From positions 2,108,001 to 2,172,000 of the forward strand of contig NZ_BLPG01000001.1 of the NCBI RefSeq assembly GCF_011764445.1: DNA of 64,000 bases, written 5' to 3'. This DNA is from Phytohabitans rumicis. GTDB lineage: Bacteria > Actinomycetota > Actinomycetes > Mycobacteriales > Micromonosporaceae. Position 1 is the first letter of the stretch. Every line of letters begins with the position of its first letter. The notes beneath the pieces were generated by a model, which saw only the letters and a program-made list of their open reading frames with translations, made no database searches and was not told where the DNA came from. A program made the position numbers and the translations under genes. Positions 50,995-60,791 of this stretch are shown here, piece by piece.

Positions 50995-51832
50995 CGTCAC
51001 CGTTCGGCTCGGCCGGCGGGGTCGCCCACGGCCCCGCACCGGGCATGGTGTCGTTGGTCGGCCCCGGCCCACCGTCGATCCCGGCGCCGTTGATCTGCCA
51101 CGGTCCCCGGTCGGGCACCGGCGAGCCGGTCGCCGGCGTGGGGCGCGACCACGTCGCGGCCTGCCACTCGGCCGCCGGGCGCGGGCCGAAGACCGCCGGC
51201 TCGGCGTCCAACTCCGGCTCCTGCTCGGGCACCAGCGTCGCGTACCGCGACCAGCCGGCCATCAAGGTGTACGTCACGACCGCCCCGAACGCGGGCAGCA
51301 GCACGTCACCGCGCAGCGTGGGGATGAAGCCGTACACCCACTCGAACCCGCCCGCCCGCAGCTCCGGCGGCTGGCTCACCGTCGTACCGACCGGCGCGCT
51401 GGCGACCAGCCGCTCGAACGCGTCCTGCCCCAGCCGGCTCCCCAGCCACCAGGCGATGAGCGCGGCCCCGACCGTCCCGACCGCCACGGCGAGCAGGGTC
51501 ACCGGCCCCCGGTAGCGCCGCAGCAGCACCCACACGGCGATCGCCGCCAGCACCCCGAACCCGAGGCCCAGCAGGCTGTACCACCCGTCCGCCGCCACGA
51601 ACTGCTCCGGCTGCGGCTCGGTGAGCTGCATGCCGTTCGCCGTCTTGACAAGCGGAACGTCCGGGGCGAACGCCGACCACAGCCAGCCCAGCGGCGCACC
51701 GAGCGCGGCCAGCACCACCGCCGTCCCTAGCCCGACAGCCGCCACCCGCCCCGCTCGCGGGGATTCGGGTACCGGGTGCGGCTCCTGGGGGTGCGAGTTG
51801 ACCACCTCGCCGCCGTCCATCGTCCCGCTCAC
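50909..51832 (-). CDS. DUF2567-family membrane protein
   Basis: 307 residues with about four membrane helices: VAAVGLGTAVVLAALGAPLGWLW, YSLLGLGFGVLAAIAVWVLL, VTLLAVAVGTVGAALIAWWLG, and one near VLLPAFGAVVTYTLMA. Between helices 1 and 2 is an extracellular loop, and the C-terminal 90 residues are Pro/Gly/Thr-rich cytoplasmic sequence. DUF2567 proteins are actinobacterial and of unknown function. The 3' end overlaps the LON-domain gene tail to tail by 86 bases. A start near GTG/ATG 51832 is assumed (MSGTMDGGEV); ATG 51820 is an alternative. Confidence 0.85.
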   Translation of the reverse strand: MSGTMDGGEVVNSHPQEPHPVPESPRAGRVAAVGLGTAVVLAALGAPLGWLWSAFAPDVPLVKTANGMQLTEPQPEQFVAADGWYSLLGLGFGVLAAIAVWVLLRRYRGPVTLLAVAVGTVGAALIAWWLGSRLGQDAFERLVASAPVGTTVSQPPELRAGGFEWVYGFIPTLRGDVLLPAFGAVVTYTLMAGWSRYATLVPEQEPELDAEPAVFGPRPAAEWQAATWSRPTPATGSPVPDRGPWQINGAGIDGGPGPTNDTMPGAGPWATPPAEPNGDVSSRSPAPQAPTEAPAPPVPDPAAPPRD

Positions 51833-51990
51833 CCCCCGATCCTCTCAGGCCGACCCCCTTTTGCATGCCTCGGGCCCCGCCCGTCGATCAAGCCTTCCCC
51901 CGCCTCCCCGCCTTTCCCGCCCGTTTCCGCCTCCCCGCTCCCGCGCCGCTTCCGCTTCCCCGCCGTTTCCGCCCCGTTCTCGCGCTTTCT

Positions 51991-52078
51991 GCGTCGATCA
52001 AGGGCATATGGTCGTGCTTTGATCTCCAAACCACGACCATATGCCCTTGATCGACGCGAAAGTCCTTGATCGACGCGG
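51991..52078. repeat. Compound hairpin repeat, copy D
   Basis: Arms GTCGATCAAGGGCATATGG (from 51993) and CCATATGCCCTTGATCGAC (ending 52054) are perfectly paired; loop with TTTGATCTCC; then the outer word GTCCTTGATCGACGC. A C/T-rich tract of about 100 bases lies on its left, mirroring the G-rich tract to the right of copy E. Confidence 0.8.
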
Positions 52079-52181
52079 CGCCTGGGCTCCAGCGCGGCCG
52101 GTTTGACCGTCGCCGAGCCGGCGAGGCGCGCCGCGCCCAGCGGGCCACCAGGCGCGATGCCCACGCCCGCTCGGCCAGCCC

Positions 52182-52242
52182 CGTGACTGGAACACCAGTG
52201 CTGTTATGGCGACGCTGATACAGCACTGGTGTTCCAGTCACG
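52182..52242. repeat. Perfect 23-bp-arm hairpin
   Basis: Arms CGTGACTGGAACACCAGTGC... (52182-52204) and its exact complement (52220-52242) around a 15-base loop. No T-tract; not adjacent to any gene end. Confidence 0.75.
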
Positions 52243-52437
52243 GCCCGAGCTACCCGACGACGCGTACCCGTCCACGCCCGGCACCGCGGCCCGCGCCCGG
52301 CCCGCCGCTCAGTGCAGGACCGCGCCCGGTCCGCCGCTCTGTCCACGGCCGCGCCCTGTCTGCGGCTCCGTGCACGGCCGCGCCCGCCTGCGGCTCCGTG
52401 CAAGGCCCGCACCGAACCGCGGACCCCCGCCGGGCCC

Positions 52438-52523
52438 GTCGATCAAGGAAAACATCGTCGATCAAGGGCATATGGTCGCGGTTTGGAGATCAAAGCACGA
52501 CCATATGCCCTTGATCGACGCGG
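52438..52523. repeat. Compound hairpin repeat, copy E (inverted)
   Basis: Outer word GTCGATCAAGG at 52438, arms GTCGATCAAGGGCATATGG (52457) and CCATATGCCCTTGATCGAC (ending 52519). The loop GTTTGGAGATCAAAG is the reverse complement of that in copy D, so the whole unit is inverted. A G-rich tract follows to 52617, next to the dnaE stop. Confidence 0.8.
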
Positions 52524-52625
52524 CGTCGCGGCGCGGGGCCGCAGGCGCGGCCTCGCGCGCACGGCGCGGGGCGGGGCCACGCACGGCGCGGGGCGCGGGC
52601 GGCGTCGCGGCGCGAAGAGATGGGG

Positions 52626-55600
52626 TTAGCCGGCGACCGCGCTCGGGCCCAGGAGGGCCTTCAGGTCGGCCATCAGGGCCGTGGTCGGGTTGACCCGGGT
52701 CGGGCCCAGGCGCAGCAGGGTCGAGCGGGACCCGTTCACCAGCTTGATGTGCACCTCGGCCGAGCCGGGGTGGCTGGTGAGCACCTCGCGCAGCCGTTCG
52801 ACCAGCGGCGGGGTGCAGCGCGACGGGGGCAGTGCCAGCACCACGGGCTTGACCTCGTCGGCGGCGGTGATCTCGGGCAGGGACATGTCCATCGCCATCA
52901 GCCGCGGCTGGTCGTCGCGCCGGTCGACCCGGCCCTTGACCACCACGATCGCGTCTTCGGCGATGTACTGCCCGACCACCTCGTACGTGTTGGGGAAGAA
53001 GAGCACCTCGACCGCGCCGCCGAGGTCCTCCAGCGTGGCCGACGCCCAGGCGCGGCCCTGCTTGGTGATCCGCCGCTGTACGCCGGACAGGATGCCGGCC
53101 AGCGTGACGACCTGGCCGTCGGAGACCGAGCCATCCTCGGCGAGCGCGGAGATGGACATGTCGGCGGCCGCGCTCAGTACGTGCTCGACGCCGAAGAGCG
53201 GGTGGTCCGAGACGTACAGCCCGAGCATCTCGCGCTCGAACGTCAGCAGGTCGGCCTTGTCCCACTCGCCGGTGGGGATGGGCGGGGTCACCTCGATGGG
53301 CGCGCCCCCGATGTCGCCGCCGCCGAAGAGGTCGAACTGGCCGACCGCCTCGTTGCGCTTGGTGTCGAGGAACGAGTCGATCGCGTCGGTGTGCACGGCG
53401 AGCAGCCCTTTGCGGGTGTGCCCCATGGAGTCGAACGCGCCGGCCTTGATCAGCGATTCGATGGTCTTCTTGTTGCAGGCCACCGCGTCGACCTTGCGCA
53501 GGAAGTCGTAGAAGTCGGTGTAGGCGCCCTTTTCCTTGCGGCACCGCCGGATCGCCTCGACCACGTTGGTGCCGACGTTGCGTACGGCGGCGAGGCCGAA
53601 CCGGATGTCCTCCCCGACGGCGGCGAAGCGGGCCATCGACGCGTTGACGTCCGGCGGCAGCACCTTGATGCCCATGCGCCGGCACTCGGCGAGGTAGACG
53701 GCCGACTTGTCCTTGTCGTCGCCGACCGAGGTGAGCAGGCCGCCCATGTACTCGGCCGGGTAGTTGGCCTTGAGGAACGCGGTCCAGTACGACACCACGC
53801 CGTACGCCGCGCTGTGTGCCTTGTTGAACGCGTAGTCGGAGAACGGGACCAGGATGTCCCACAGCGTCTTGATCGCCGCGTCGGAGTAGCCGTTGGCCTT
53901 CATGCCGGCGGCGAACGGCTCGAACTCCTTGTCGAGGATCTCCTTCTTCTTCTTGCCCATGGCCCGGCGCAGCAGGTCCGCGGCGCCGAGCGAGTAGCCG
54001 GCCACCTTCTGCGCGATCGCCATGACCTGCTCCTGGTAGACGATCAGCCCGTAGGTGTCGCCCAGGATGTCCTTCAGTGAGTCGGCCAGCTCGGGGTGGA
54101 TCGGGACCACCGGCTTGCGGTTGTTCTTCCGGTCCGCGTACTCGTTGTGGGCGTTGGCGCCCATCGGTCCGGGGCGGTAGAGCGCGCCCACGGCGGAGAT
54201 GTCCTCGAAGTTGTCCGGGACCATCGAGCGCAGCAGCGCCCGCATCGGGCCGCCGTCGAACTGGAAGACACCCAGCGTGTCGCCGCGGGCCAGCAGCTCG
54301 TACGTCGCCTTGTCGTCCAGCGGCAGGTCCTCGAGCACGAGGTCGGTGCCCCGGTTGTCGCGGATGGAGTCGAGGCAGTCGTCGAGGATGGTCAGGTTGC
54401 GCAGGCCCAGGAAGTCCATCTTGAGCAGGCCGATGGACTCGCAGGCGCCCATGTCCCACTGCGTGATGATCGCGCCGTCCTGCTCGCGCTTTTGGATCGG
54501 CAGGACGTCGACGAGGGGGTCGCGGGACAGGATGACGCCGGCCGCGTGCACGCCCCACTGCCGCTTGAGCCCTTCGAGGCCCTTGGCGGTGTCGACGATC
54601 TTCTGCACCTCGGCGTCGGACTCGTACAGCTGGCGGAACTCCACCGCCTCGGGGTAGCGCGCGTGGTTGGGGTCGAAGATGCCGCCGAGCGGGATGTCCT
54701 TGCCCATGACGGCCGGCGGCATCGCCTTGGTGATCCGGTCGCCCATCGCGAACGGGTAGCCGAGCACCCGGGCCGCGTCCTTGATCGCGGCCTTGGCCTT
54801 GATCGTGCCGTACGTGATGATCTGGGCGACCCGCTCCTCGCCGTACTTCTCCGTGGCGTAGCGGATCATGTCGCCGCGCCGGCGTTCGTCGAAGTCCATG
54901 TCGATGTCGGGCATCGAGATGCGGTCGGGGTTGAGGAACCGCTCGAACAGCAGGCCGTGCTGCATCGGGTCGAGCTCGGTGATGCCCAGCGCGTACGCGA
55001 TCAGGGCGCCCGCGGCCGAGCCACGCCCCGGGCCGACCCGGATGCCCTCGCGCTTGGCGTACGCCACCAGGTCGGCGGTCACCAGGAAGTAGCCCGGGAA
55101 CCCCATCTTGAGGATGACGTCCAGCTCGTACTCGGCCTGCTGGCGCCGGTCGTCGGGCACCCCGTTGGGGAAGCGCCGCTCCAGGCCCCGCAGGACCTCC
55201 TTGCGCAGGAACGACTCCTCGCTCTCCCCCGCCGGCACCGGGAACTGCGGCATCAGGTTGCGCGCCTTGAACAGCTCCGCGTAGTCGCCGATCTTCTCCG
55301 CGATCTCCAGCGTGTTGTCGCAGGCACCGGGCACCTCGGCGTCCCACAGCTTGCGCATCTCGGCCGGCGACTTGAGGTAGAAGTCGCGCGCGTCGAACCT
55401 GAACCGCTTCGGGTCGGCCATCGTCGAGCCGGACTGCACGCACAGCAGCACCTCGTGCGCGTCGGCGTCCTTGTCGTACGTGTAGTGCAGGTCGTTGGTG
55501 GCCACCGGCTTGAGGTTGAGCCGCTTGCCGAGGCGGATCAGGTCCGCGCGGATCCGGGTCTCGATGTCGAGCCCGTGGTCCATCAACTCCAGATAGAAGT

Positions 55601-56147
55601 TGTCCGGGCCGAAGATGTCGCGGAACTCGGCCGCCGACTCGCACGCCTTCTCGAAATTGCCGATGCGCAGCCAGGTCTGCACCTCGCCGGACGGGCAGCC
55701 GGTCGTGGCGATGAGGCCCTTCGCGTGCTGGTGGAGCAGCTCGCGGTCGGCGCGCGGCTTGTAGAAGTAGCCCTCCAGGCTCGCGAACGACCCGAGCCGG
55801 AACAGGTTTTGCAGGCCCACGGCGTCGGCGGCCAGCATCGTCATGTGCGTGTACGCGCCGCCGCCGGAAACGTCGTTTTCCCCGCCATCGGCCCAGCGCA
55901 CCCTGGTCCGGTCGCGGCGGTCGGTGCCGGGTGTGAGGTACGCCTCGAGGCCGATGATCGGCTTGATGCCCGCGCCGGTCGCCTGCTTGAAGAAGTCGTA
56001 CGCCCCGAAGAGGTTGCCGTGGTCGGTCATCGCGAGGGCCGGCATCTCCAGCCGGTTGGCCTCGCTGAAAAGCTCCTTGAGCCGGGCGGCGCCGTCGAGC
56101 ATCGAATACTCGGTGTGCACGTGCAGGTGCACGAACGAGTCAGACAC
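52626..56147 (-). CDS. dnaE: DNA polymerase III alpha subunit
   Basis: 1173 residues from GTG 56147 (AGGGGG seven bases upstream); frame continues 19 codons further but starts at the conserved [20 protein letters not shown]. Domains: PHP ([19 protein letters not shown]), palm with [10 protein letters not shown] and catalytic aspartates in [12 protein letters not shown], fingers ([24 protein letters not shown]), a helix-hairpin region, and C-terminal OB fold ([15 protein letters not shown]). This is the replicative DnaE1 type by length. The 3' end lies beside hairpin repeat E and its GC tract. Confidence 0.97.
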   Translation of the reverse strand: MSDSFVHLHVHTEYSMLDGAARLKELFSEANRLEMPALAMTDHGNLFGAYDFFKQATGAGIKPIIGLEAYLTPGTDRRDRTRVRWADGGENDVSGGGAYTHMTMLAADAVGLQNLFRLGSFASLEGYFYKPRADRELLHQHAKGLIATTGCPSGEVQTWLRIGNFEKACESAAEFRDIFGPDNFYLELMDHGLDIETRIRADLIRLGKRLNLKPVATNDLHYTYDKDADAHEVLLCVQSGSTMADPKRFRFDARDFYLKSPAEMRKLWDAEVPGACDNTLEIAEKIGDYAELFKARNLMPQFPVPAGESEESFLRKEVLRGLERRFPNGVPDDRRQQAEYELDVILKMGFPGYFLVTADLVAYAKREGIRVGPGRGSAAGALIAYALGITELDPMQHGLLFERFLNPDRISMPDIDMDFDERRRGDMIRYATEKYGEERVAQIITYGTIKAKAAIKDAARVLGYPFAMGDRITKAMPPAVMGKDIPLGGIFDPNHARYPEAVEFRQLYESDAEVQKIVDTAKGLEGLKRQWGVHAAGVILSRDPLVDVLPIQKREQDGAIITQWDMGACESIGLLKMDFLGLRNLTILDDCLDSIRDNRGTDLVLEDLPLDDKATYELLARGDTLGVFQFDGGPMRALLRSMVPDNFEDISAVGALYRPGPMGANAHNEYADRKNNRKPVVPIHPELADSLKDILGDTYGLIVYQEQVMAIAQKVAGYSLGAADLLRRAMGKKKKEILDKEFEPFAAGMKANGYSDAAIKTLWDILVPFSDYAFNKAHSAAYGVVSYWTAFLKANYPAEYMGGLLTSVGDDKDKSAVYLAECRRMGIKVLPPDVNASMARFAAVGEDIRFGLAAVRNVGTNVVEAIRRCRKEKGAYTDFYDFLRKVDAVACNKKTIESLIKAGAFDSMGHTRKGLLAVHTDAIDSFLDTKRNEAVGQFDLFGGGDIGGAPIEVTPPIPTGEWDKADLLTFEREMLGLYVSDHPLFGVEHVLSAAADMSISALAEDGSVSDGQVVTLAGILSGVQRRITKQGRAWASATLEDLGGAVEVLFFPNTYEVVGQYIAEDAIVVVKGRVDRRDDQPRLMAMDMSLPEITAADEVKPVVLALPPSRCTPPLVERLREVLTSHPGSAEVHIKLVNGSRSTLLRLGPTRVNPTTALMADLKALLGPSAVAG

Positions 56148-56223
56148 CCTCAGGCCCCCTCTCCCTTGACTGCCGGCCACGAGCCTAGCCCGCAGGTATG
56201 ACACGCGGCAGGGGGGACACGCG

Positions 56224-57666
56224 TCAGCGGACGAACGGCTCCAGCATCACCGATGCCGCCTTGAGCCAGGACTCCCGCGTCTCGGGTTGCAGTTGGGCGT
56301 ACTCGATGGACGAGCCGGTCTCCAGGGCCGGGTCGTACGGGACGATCGCGACCGCCCGGGTACGCGTCGCGAAGTGCCGCGCTAGGTCGTCCAGCAGCGG
56401 CGAATGCCCCGGCGTCGGGCAGGACAGCAGGGTGACCGCGTTGGCCGCCAGCTCGCCCATGCCGACCTCGTCGAGCAGGTCGAGCATCCAGTCGGCGGTG
56501 AACGCGGCGTCCTCCCGCGGCACCGTCGTGATCACGAGCTGGTCGGCGGCCTGCAGCACGGTCTGCCAGTTCGCGCTCTCCACGTTGTTGCCGGTGTCCA
56601 CACAGATCACGTCGTGGGTACGGCGCAGCAGCTCCAGCACCCGCCGGACGGTGTACTGGTCGAGGCGCTGGGCGAACCGCGGGCTCTCCTCGCCGGCCAG
56701 CACGTCGTACGAGCCGTCGGAGGCGTGCCGCAGGTAGTCGTCGAGCTCTTCCTTGAGCTCCAGGCCGTGCCGCGCCTCGACGTCGGCGAGGTCGGCGATC
56801 AGGTGCCGGATGGTGCGCGCGTGCCGGGCGCTGCCGGCCCGCAGCCCGAGTGTGCCGCGCAGCTCGTTGTCGTCCCAGGCGAGCACCCCGCGCCCGCGTA
56901 CGCTGCCGACGGTCGCCGCGGCGAGCACGGTCGCGGTGGTCTTGTGCACGCCACCCTTGGGGTTGGCGAACGCGAGCACCTTGGGCGTGCCCAGGTCGCG
57001 GCGCAGCACGCTGACCGCGCGCTCCACCTCGGCGTCCGGCCGGGTCTGCCGGAACTCGACCTGCGCGACCGGGTTGTACCCGTTGTCCCTCACCGGCGGG
57101 GCCGGTGGCGGCGGTGGGGGTGGTGGCTGCGGGGGTGGCGGCTGCCAGCCACCTTCGAGCTCGGACCAGCGGCTGTACCCGCCGGGAGCCGACGGTTGCG
57201 GCTCGTACCGGCGCTCGGGGTAGCGCGGCTCGGCGTACCCGGGCTCCGCGTACCCAGGCTCGGCGTAGCGGGCGTCCGGCGGGTAGCCGTCCTCCGGGTA
57301 GCCGACCGGGCTGCCGTACGCCTCCGGGCCGGGATAGGCGGGCGGACGGGCCCGCCCGTTGGACCCACGGGGCCGAGGCGGCGGACCCTCGAAGGGCGGT
57401 TCGTCGAAGCCACGGGAGCCGTTGAAGGACGACCCGCGCGGCTCGTCGTCCCAGCCACCGTCCAGCGACCGGGGCGGCGGCAGGTCGAACGCGGGGCCGT
57501 CGTCGTCGGGGCGACCGTCGAGCGGGCTCGGCACCCGCCGTGGCCGGCCCCTCGGGTCGACCGCGGGTTGCTCACCGGTACGGCCGCCGCGGGCACGGTC
57601 GAGCAGCGCCCGCCAACGCGGCGCTGGTTCCGCAGGCCGGCCCCAGCCGGTCTCGGTGCCCTCCAC
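56224..57666 (-). CDS. ParA/MinD-like ATPase with proline-rich N-terminal region
   Basis: 480 residues. Residues 1-200 are disordered: Asp/Gly/Pro-rich, with [23 protein letters not shown] repeats (in part) and a poly-proline run ([16 protein letters not shown]). From about 205 a SIMIBI ATPase domain follows, with the deviant-like P-loop [20 protein letters not shown] (235-254), a Walker B-type [14 protein letters not shown], and a final YDPALETG region. Actinobacterial proteins of this design occur near type VII secretion, cell-wall and chromosome-segregation systems, but no such genes lie beside it. GTG 57666 has GGGAGGG seven bases upstream. The role is probably positional or secretory (inference). 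Confidence 0.85.
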   Translation of the reverse strand: MEGTETGWGRPAEPAPRWRALLDRARGGRTGEQPAVDPRGRPRRVPSPLDGRPDDDGPAFDLPPPRSLDGGWDDEPRGSSFNGSRGFDEPPFEGPPPRPRGSNGRARPPAYPGPEAYGSPVGYPEDGYPPDARYAEPGYAEPGYAEPRYPERRYEPQPSAPGGYSRWSELEGGWQPPPPQPPPPPPPPAPPVRDNGYNPVAQVEFRQTRPDAEVERAVSVLRRDLGTPKVLAFANPKGGVHKTTATVLAAATVGSVRGRGVLAWDDNELRGTLGLRAGSARHARTIRHLIADLADVEARHGLELKEELDDYLRHASDGSYDVLAGEESPRFAQRLDQYTVRRVLELLRRTHDVICVDTGNNVESANWQTVLQAADQLVITTVPREDAAFTADWMLDLLDEVGMGELAANAVTLLSCPTPGHSPLLDDLARHFATRTRAVAIVPYDPALETGSSIEYAQLQPETRESWLKAASVMLEPFVR

Positions 57667-57844
57667 GGCTCGTCCCTCCCAGCGCCATATAGGTCCCGCC
57701 CTGACAGGCTACGAACAAATCCTTATTCAGACCACACCATCGGCCCCACAAGCGAACAACGCCCACATCACCCCGATCTGGACACGGGCCAGGCTCGTCA
57801 ACGGTTCAACGCACTTCGACACACAGGGATGCTGGCGGCCGGCA

Positions 57845-58858
57845 TCAGGTGCCCGTTGAGGGCGTACCGGCGGGTTCGGTGGTGGGCGCCGAGGAGGGCG
57901 CTGGGCTCTGCGTCGGGTCGGTGGTGGGCACGCCGTCGGACGGGCTCGGCTCGGTCGACGGCGCCGGTTCGGGCTGGGCGGAAGGGCTAGCCGAGCCGGG
58001 GTCCGCAGCATACGTGGCCGGCGCGGACACCTCCGGCGAGGGCAGCCCGGTATCGGCCGGCGGGTGCACGATGTCGTCCTGCTCGGGCAGCGGCGGCAGG
58101 AACACCGCGCGGTCGAGCCGCTGCACCTCGGGAGCCGGGTCCACGGCCCGCACCTCGGGGCGCGCGGAGATCTGGTCCAGCGCGACCGGTGTGGCACGAA
58201 TCACCGCCGCGTACACGCATGAACAGGACGACCGGTAGGCGGTCGCCTCCGCCGCGGCGATGGCCGCACCCGTGTCGTACACCTGCCGGAGCTCGCGCTC
58301 GCGGGCGCTCTGGCCGGTGAGTTTGCGGCTCAGCTCGCGGTACTCGCGGGCCTCCGCCTCCTTGCGATCGGCGACCGCCGCCATGCCGGCGACGACGTCG
58401 GTCGGGATGCGATTCGCGGGAATGTGCACTATCTGGGTTTGTGCGTCGGCGAGCGGCACCCGGCCGAGCACCTCGGCGACCGCGACCCCACCCAGCAGGG
58501 GGGTCAGCCGATCGGGCGCCAGATACGCCGAAAGCGTGACCAACGCGTACGTCTCGCCCGGCCCGGACGGGGGCGTCGCCAGCAGGCCGGCCAGCTCTTC
58601 GCGGCTCGACGCGACGTAGCCGGGGATCGACTGGCCCTCGAACACGCCGACCCGCACGACCTCACCGACGGTGGGATCTCCGGCCGGCTGCCGGTCCACG
58701 GCCCACACCGCGGTCAGCAACACCGCGGTAGCGGACAGCAACGCGGCACCGGTCAGGACCCGCATCCGAGTGCGCCCCTGGGCCAGTTTGGACATGGCGT
58801 GCGCCAGTGGCGGCAACAACCGGCTGTCCAACCGGCGCAGCAGGTCGCCAGCGCGCAC
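57845..58858 (-). CDS. Membrane-anchored exported protein, function unknown
   Basis: 337 residues, GTG 58858 with GGGAGAG eight bases upstream. A single N-terminal membrane helix (VLTGAALLSATAVLLTAVWAV, about 33-53) after a basic cytoplasmic head. The middle part has GEVVRVGVFEGQSIPGYVASSREELAGLL...GETYALVTLSAYLAPDRLTPLLGGVAV, reminiscent of a SAF/beta-clip assembly domain, then a helical, charged stretch (VADRKEAEAREYRELSRKL) and a pair of cysteines in SSCSCVYAAVIR. The last 80 residues are Pro/Ser/Thr/Glu-rich, as in cell-wall spanning tails. It lies between rluD and the ParA-like gene on the same strand; a 178-base gap separates it from the latter. Family not recognised. Confidence 0.75.
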   Translation of the reverse strand: MRAGDLLRRLDSRLLPPLAHAMSKLAQGRTRMRVLTGAALLSATAVLLTAVWAVDRQPAGDPTVGEVVRVGVFEGQSIPGYVASSREELAGLLATPPSGPGETYALVTLSAYLAPDRLTPLLGGVAVAEVLGRVPLADAQTQIVHIPANRIPTDVVAGMAAVADRKEAEAREYRELSRKLTGQSARERELRQVYDTGAAIAAAEATAYRSSCSCVYAAVIRATPVALDQISARPEVRAVDPAPEVQRLDRAVFLPPLPEQDDIVHPPADTGLPSPEVSAPATYAADPGSASPSAQPEPAPSTEPSPSDGVPTTDPTQSPAPSSAPTTEPAGTPSTGT

Positions 58859-58885
58859 GGCGTTGCTCTCCCTTGAGTCGTCTGG

Positions 58886-59815
58886 TCACGCGGCGTCACG
58901 GAGGATGGCCAACGCCTGCGCCAGGTCATCAGGGTAGTCGCTGACGAAGCGAACTTCTTCCCCCGTACGGGGGTGCAGGAAGCTGAGCGCACGGGCGTGT
59001 AACCACTGCCTGGACAGCTTCAACCTGGCCGCGAGTGTCGGGTCCGCACCATACGTCAGGTCACCGACGCATGGGTGCCGCATGGCCGAGAAGTGGACCC
59101 GGATCTGGTGCGTACGGCCGGTTTCCAGCCGCACATCGACAAGACTTGCCGCCGGAAAGGCTTCCAGCGTGTCGTAGTGCGTGACGCTGGGTTTGCCGCC
59201 CGACATCACCGCCCACTTGTAGTCGTGTGTCGGGTGCCGGTCGATCGGCGCGTCGACCGTACCCCGTAGTGGATCGAGATGGCCCTGCACGACGGCGTGG
59301 TAGCGCTTGTCGACCTCGCGCTCCTTGAACGCGCGCTTGAGCGCGCTGTAAGCGTGCTCGCTCTTGGCCACCACCATCACGCCGGTGGTGCCGACGTCGA
59401 GGCGGTGCACGATGCCCTGCCGCTCGGCGGCGCCGCTGGTGGAGATCCGGTGCCCGACCGCGGCGAGCCCGCCGATGACGGTCGGTCCGCTCCACCCCGG
59501 ACTGGGATGCGCGGCCACACCGACCGGCTTGTCGACCACGACGATGTCGTCGTCCGCGTAGATGACGCGGAGTCCTGGCACGGCCTGCGGGACCACCTCG
59601 ATCGCGGCCGGCGGCGCGGGCAGCGTGACCTCCAGCCACGAGCCGGCGCTGACCTTGTCGGCCTTCGGCCGCGGGAAGCCGTCGACGAGCGCGTCACCGG
59701 CCTCGACCAGGGCCGCGGCGGCCGTCCGGGACAGCCCGAACAGCCGCGACACCGCCTGGTCCAGGCGCAGCCCGTCGAGCCCGTCGGGCACCGGCAGCGA
59801 CCGTGTGTCACTCAC
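58886..59815 (-). CDS. Ribosomal large subunit pseudouridine synthase RluD-like
   Basis: 309 residues. N-terminal S4 RNA-binding domain ([25 protein letters not shown]) and a pseudouridine synthase domain with catalytic Asp140 in [18 protein letters not shown], then [11 protein letters not shown] and [23 protein letters not shown]. Modifies uridines in 23S rRNA; the exact sites are not deducible. GTG 59815 overlaps the lspA stop as GTGA; the lspA-rluD pair is common in bacteria. Confidence 0.94.
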   Translation of the reverse strand: MSDTRSLPVPDGLDGLRLDQAVSRLFGLSRTAAAALVEAGDALVDGFPRPKADKVSAGSWLEVTLPAPPAAIEVVPQAVPGLRVIYADDDIVVVDKPVGVAAHPSPGWSGPTVIGGLAAVGHRISTSGAAERQGIVHRLDVGTTGVMVVAKSEHAYSALKRAFKEREVDKRYHAVVQGHLDPLRGTVDAPIDRHPTHDYKWAVMSGGKPSVTHYDTLEAFPAASLVDVRLETGRTHQIRVHFSAMRHPCVGDLTYGADPTLAARLKLSRQWLHARALSFLHPRTGEEVRFVSDYPDDLAQALAILRDAA

Positions 59816-60375
59816 TTCTTAAGACTCCGAACCCGGGTGCCGTCCCGCTGCCGCCCGGTGAACTCCAGCCCGACCGCCAGCAGCACGCCACACACCAGCG
59901 CGCTGTCGGCCACGTTGAAGATCGGCCAAACCTGGCCGCGCGGATCGAAGAGGCTGACCATGTCGACCACGTGCCCGACCAGGAAGCCGGGCGCCCGGAA
60001 GATCCGGTCCACCACGTTGCCCAGCGCACCGCCGAGCACCAGGCCCAGCGCGACGCCCCACGGCACCGACCGCAGGCGCAGCGCCATCCACGCGATCCAC
60101 CCGATGACCGCCGACGTGATCAGCGGAAACACGAACGTGTAGTCGCTGCCCAGGCTGAACGCCGCCCCGCTGTTGCGGGTCAGGCTCAGGTAGACCGCGC
60201 CGCCCAGCAGGCGTACCGGATCGCCGTCCTCGAGATGGGACAGCGCGAGCTGCTTCGTGACCTGGTCGATCGCGACCGCGACAGCGGCGGTGGCGACCAG
60301 AATCAGGACCGCTGGTCGCCGTGCCGGCGCCGGCCGTTCATCGACGGCCGGCGCGTCCGAAGCCGTAGCACTCAG
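59812..60375 (-). CDS. lspA: Signal peptidase II (lipoprotein)
   Basis: 187 residues from a proposed CTG start. Four-helix aspartic protease cleaving lipoprotein signal peptides. Asp123 in [10 protein letters not shown] and Asp157 in FNVADSAL are the catalytic pair; [12 protein letters not shown] is the third conserved box. Start choice: GGAGGAAAGG lies just upstream, and CTG 60375 would overlap the preceding stop as CTGA, the same arrangement as other coupled genes here. The next in-frame ordinary start, GTG 60408, has no RBS and overlaps the upstream gene by 37 bases. The first 22 residues are hydrophilic in either case. Confidence 0.9.
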   Translation of the reverse strand: MSATASDAPAVDERPAPARRPAVLILVATAAVAVAIDQVTKQLALSHLEDGDPVRLLGGAVYLSLTRNSGAAFSLGSDYTFVFPLITSAVIGWIAWMALRLRSVPWGVALGLVLGGALGNVVDRIFRAPGFLVGHVVDMVSLFDPRGQVWPIFNVADSALVCGVLLAVGLEFTGRQRDGTRVRSLKK

Positions 60376-60791
60376 CGCCTTTCCTCCAACTGCTTGCAGG
60401 TCACACACAACGTCGCGGACGGGAACGCGGCGAGCCGCTCCACCGGAATGGGGTTGCCGCACCGCTCACACCAGCCGTAGCTGCCCTCGTCGAGCCGCTC
60501 CAGCGCACGCTCCACCTGGCTGATCCGCTCCAGGATGCCATTCGCGAGAGAGATCTCCTGCTCCCGCTCGAACGTCTTGGTGCCCGTATCGGCCTGGTCG
60601 TCCCCGGCCGAGTCGGTCAGCCGCTCGCGCTGCAACTCGGTAATCTCGCTCAGCGTCTGATCGTACTCGTCGCGCAACTCGTCCCGGCGCGCCGCCAGGG
60701 CGGCCCGGATCTTCTCGGTCTCCGCGGCGCTGCGGGTCCCCTTCGCCGGCTTGCGGCTCGTGGCGGTCTTGGTGTCGGCTGGCTTCGCCAT
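60372..60791 (-). other. Possible internal translation start giving stand-alone DksA/TraR protein
   Basis: ATG 60791 is in frame within the long gene and has AAGGGAG at the proper distance upstream. The product, MAKPADTKTATSRKPAKG... to the C-terminus, is 139 residues, the usual size for a free-standing TraR/DksA protein. Shown separately because it may be a second product of the same gene. Confidence 0.5.

Larger units (their letters stand above)
51833..52625. other. 793-bp gene-free region with three hairpins and two GC tracts
   Basis: No convincing coding sequence; frames here are low-complexity Ala/Arg/Pro strings. It contains, in order, a pyrimidine-rich tract (about 51890-51990), hairpin repeat D, a GC-rich stretch, a perfect hairpin at 52182-52242, a segment with repeated GCCCGGTCCGCC/GGCTCCGTGCACGGCC words (52280-52410), hairpin repeat E in inverse orientation, and a G-rich tract to the dnaE stop. 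Confidence 0.8.

Noticed and set aside
57572-57766. 64-residue minus-strand frame upstream of the ParA-like gene
   Set aside because: Overlaps the beginning of that gene in another frame; no RBS and no recognisable composition.
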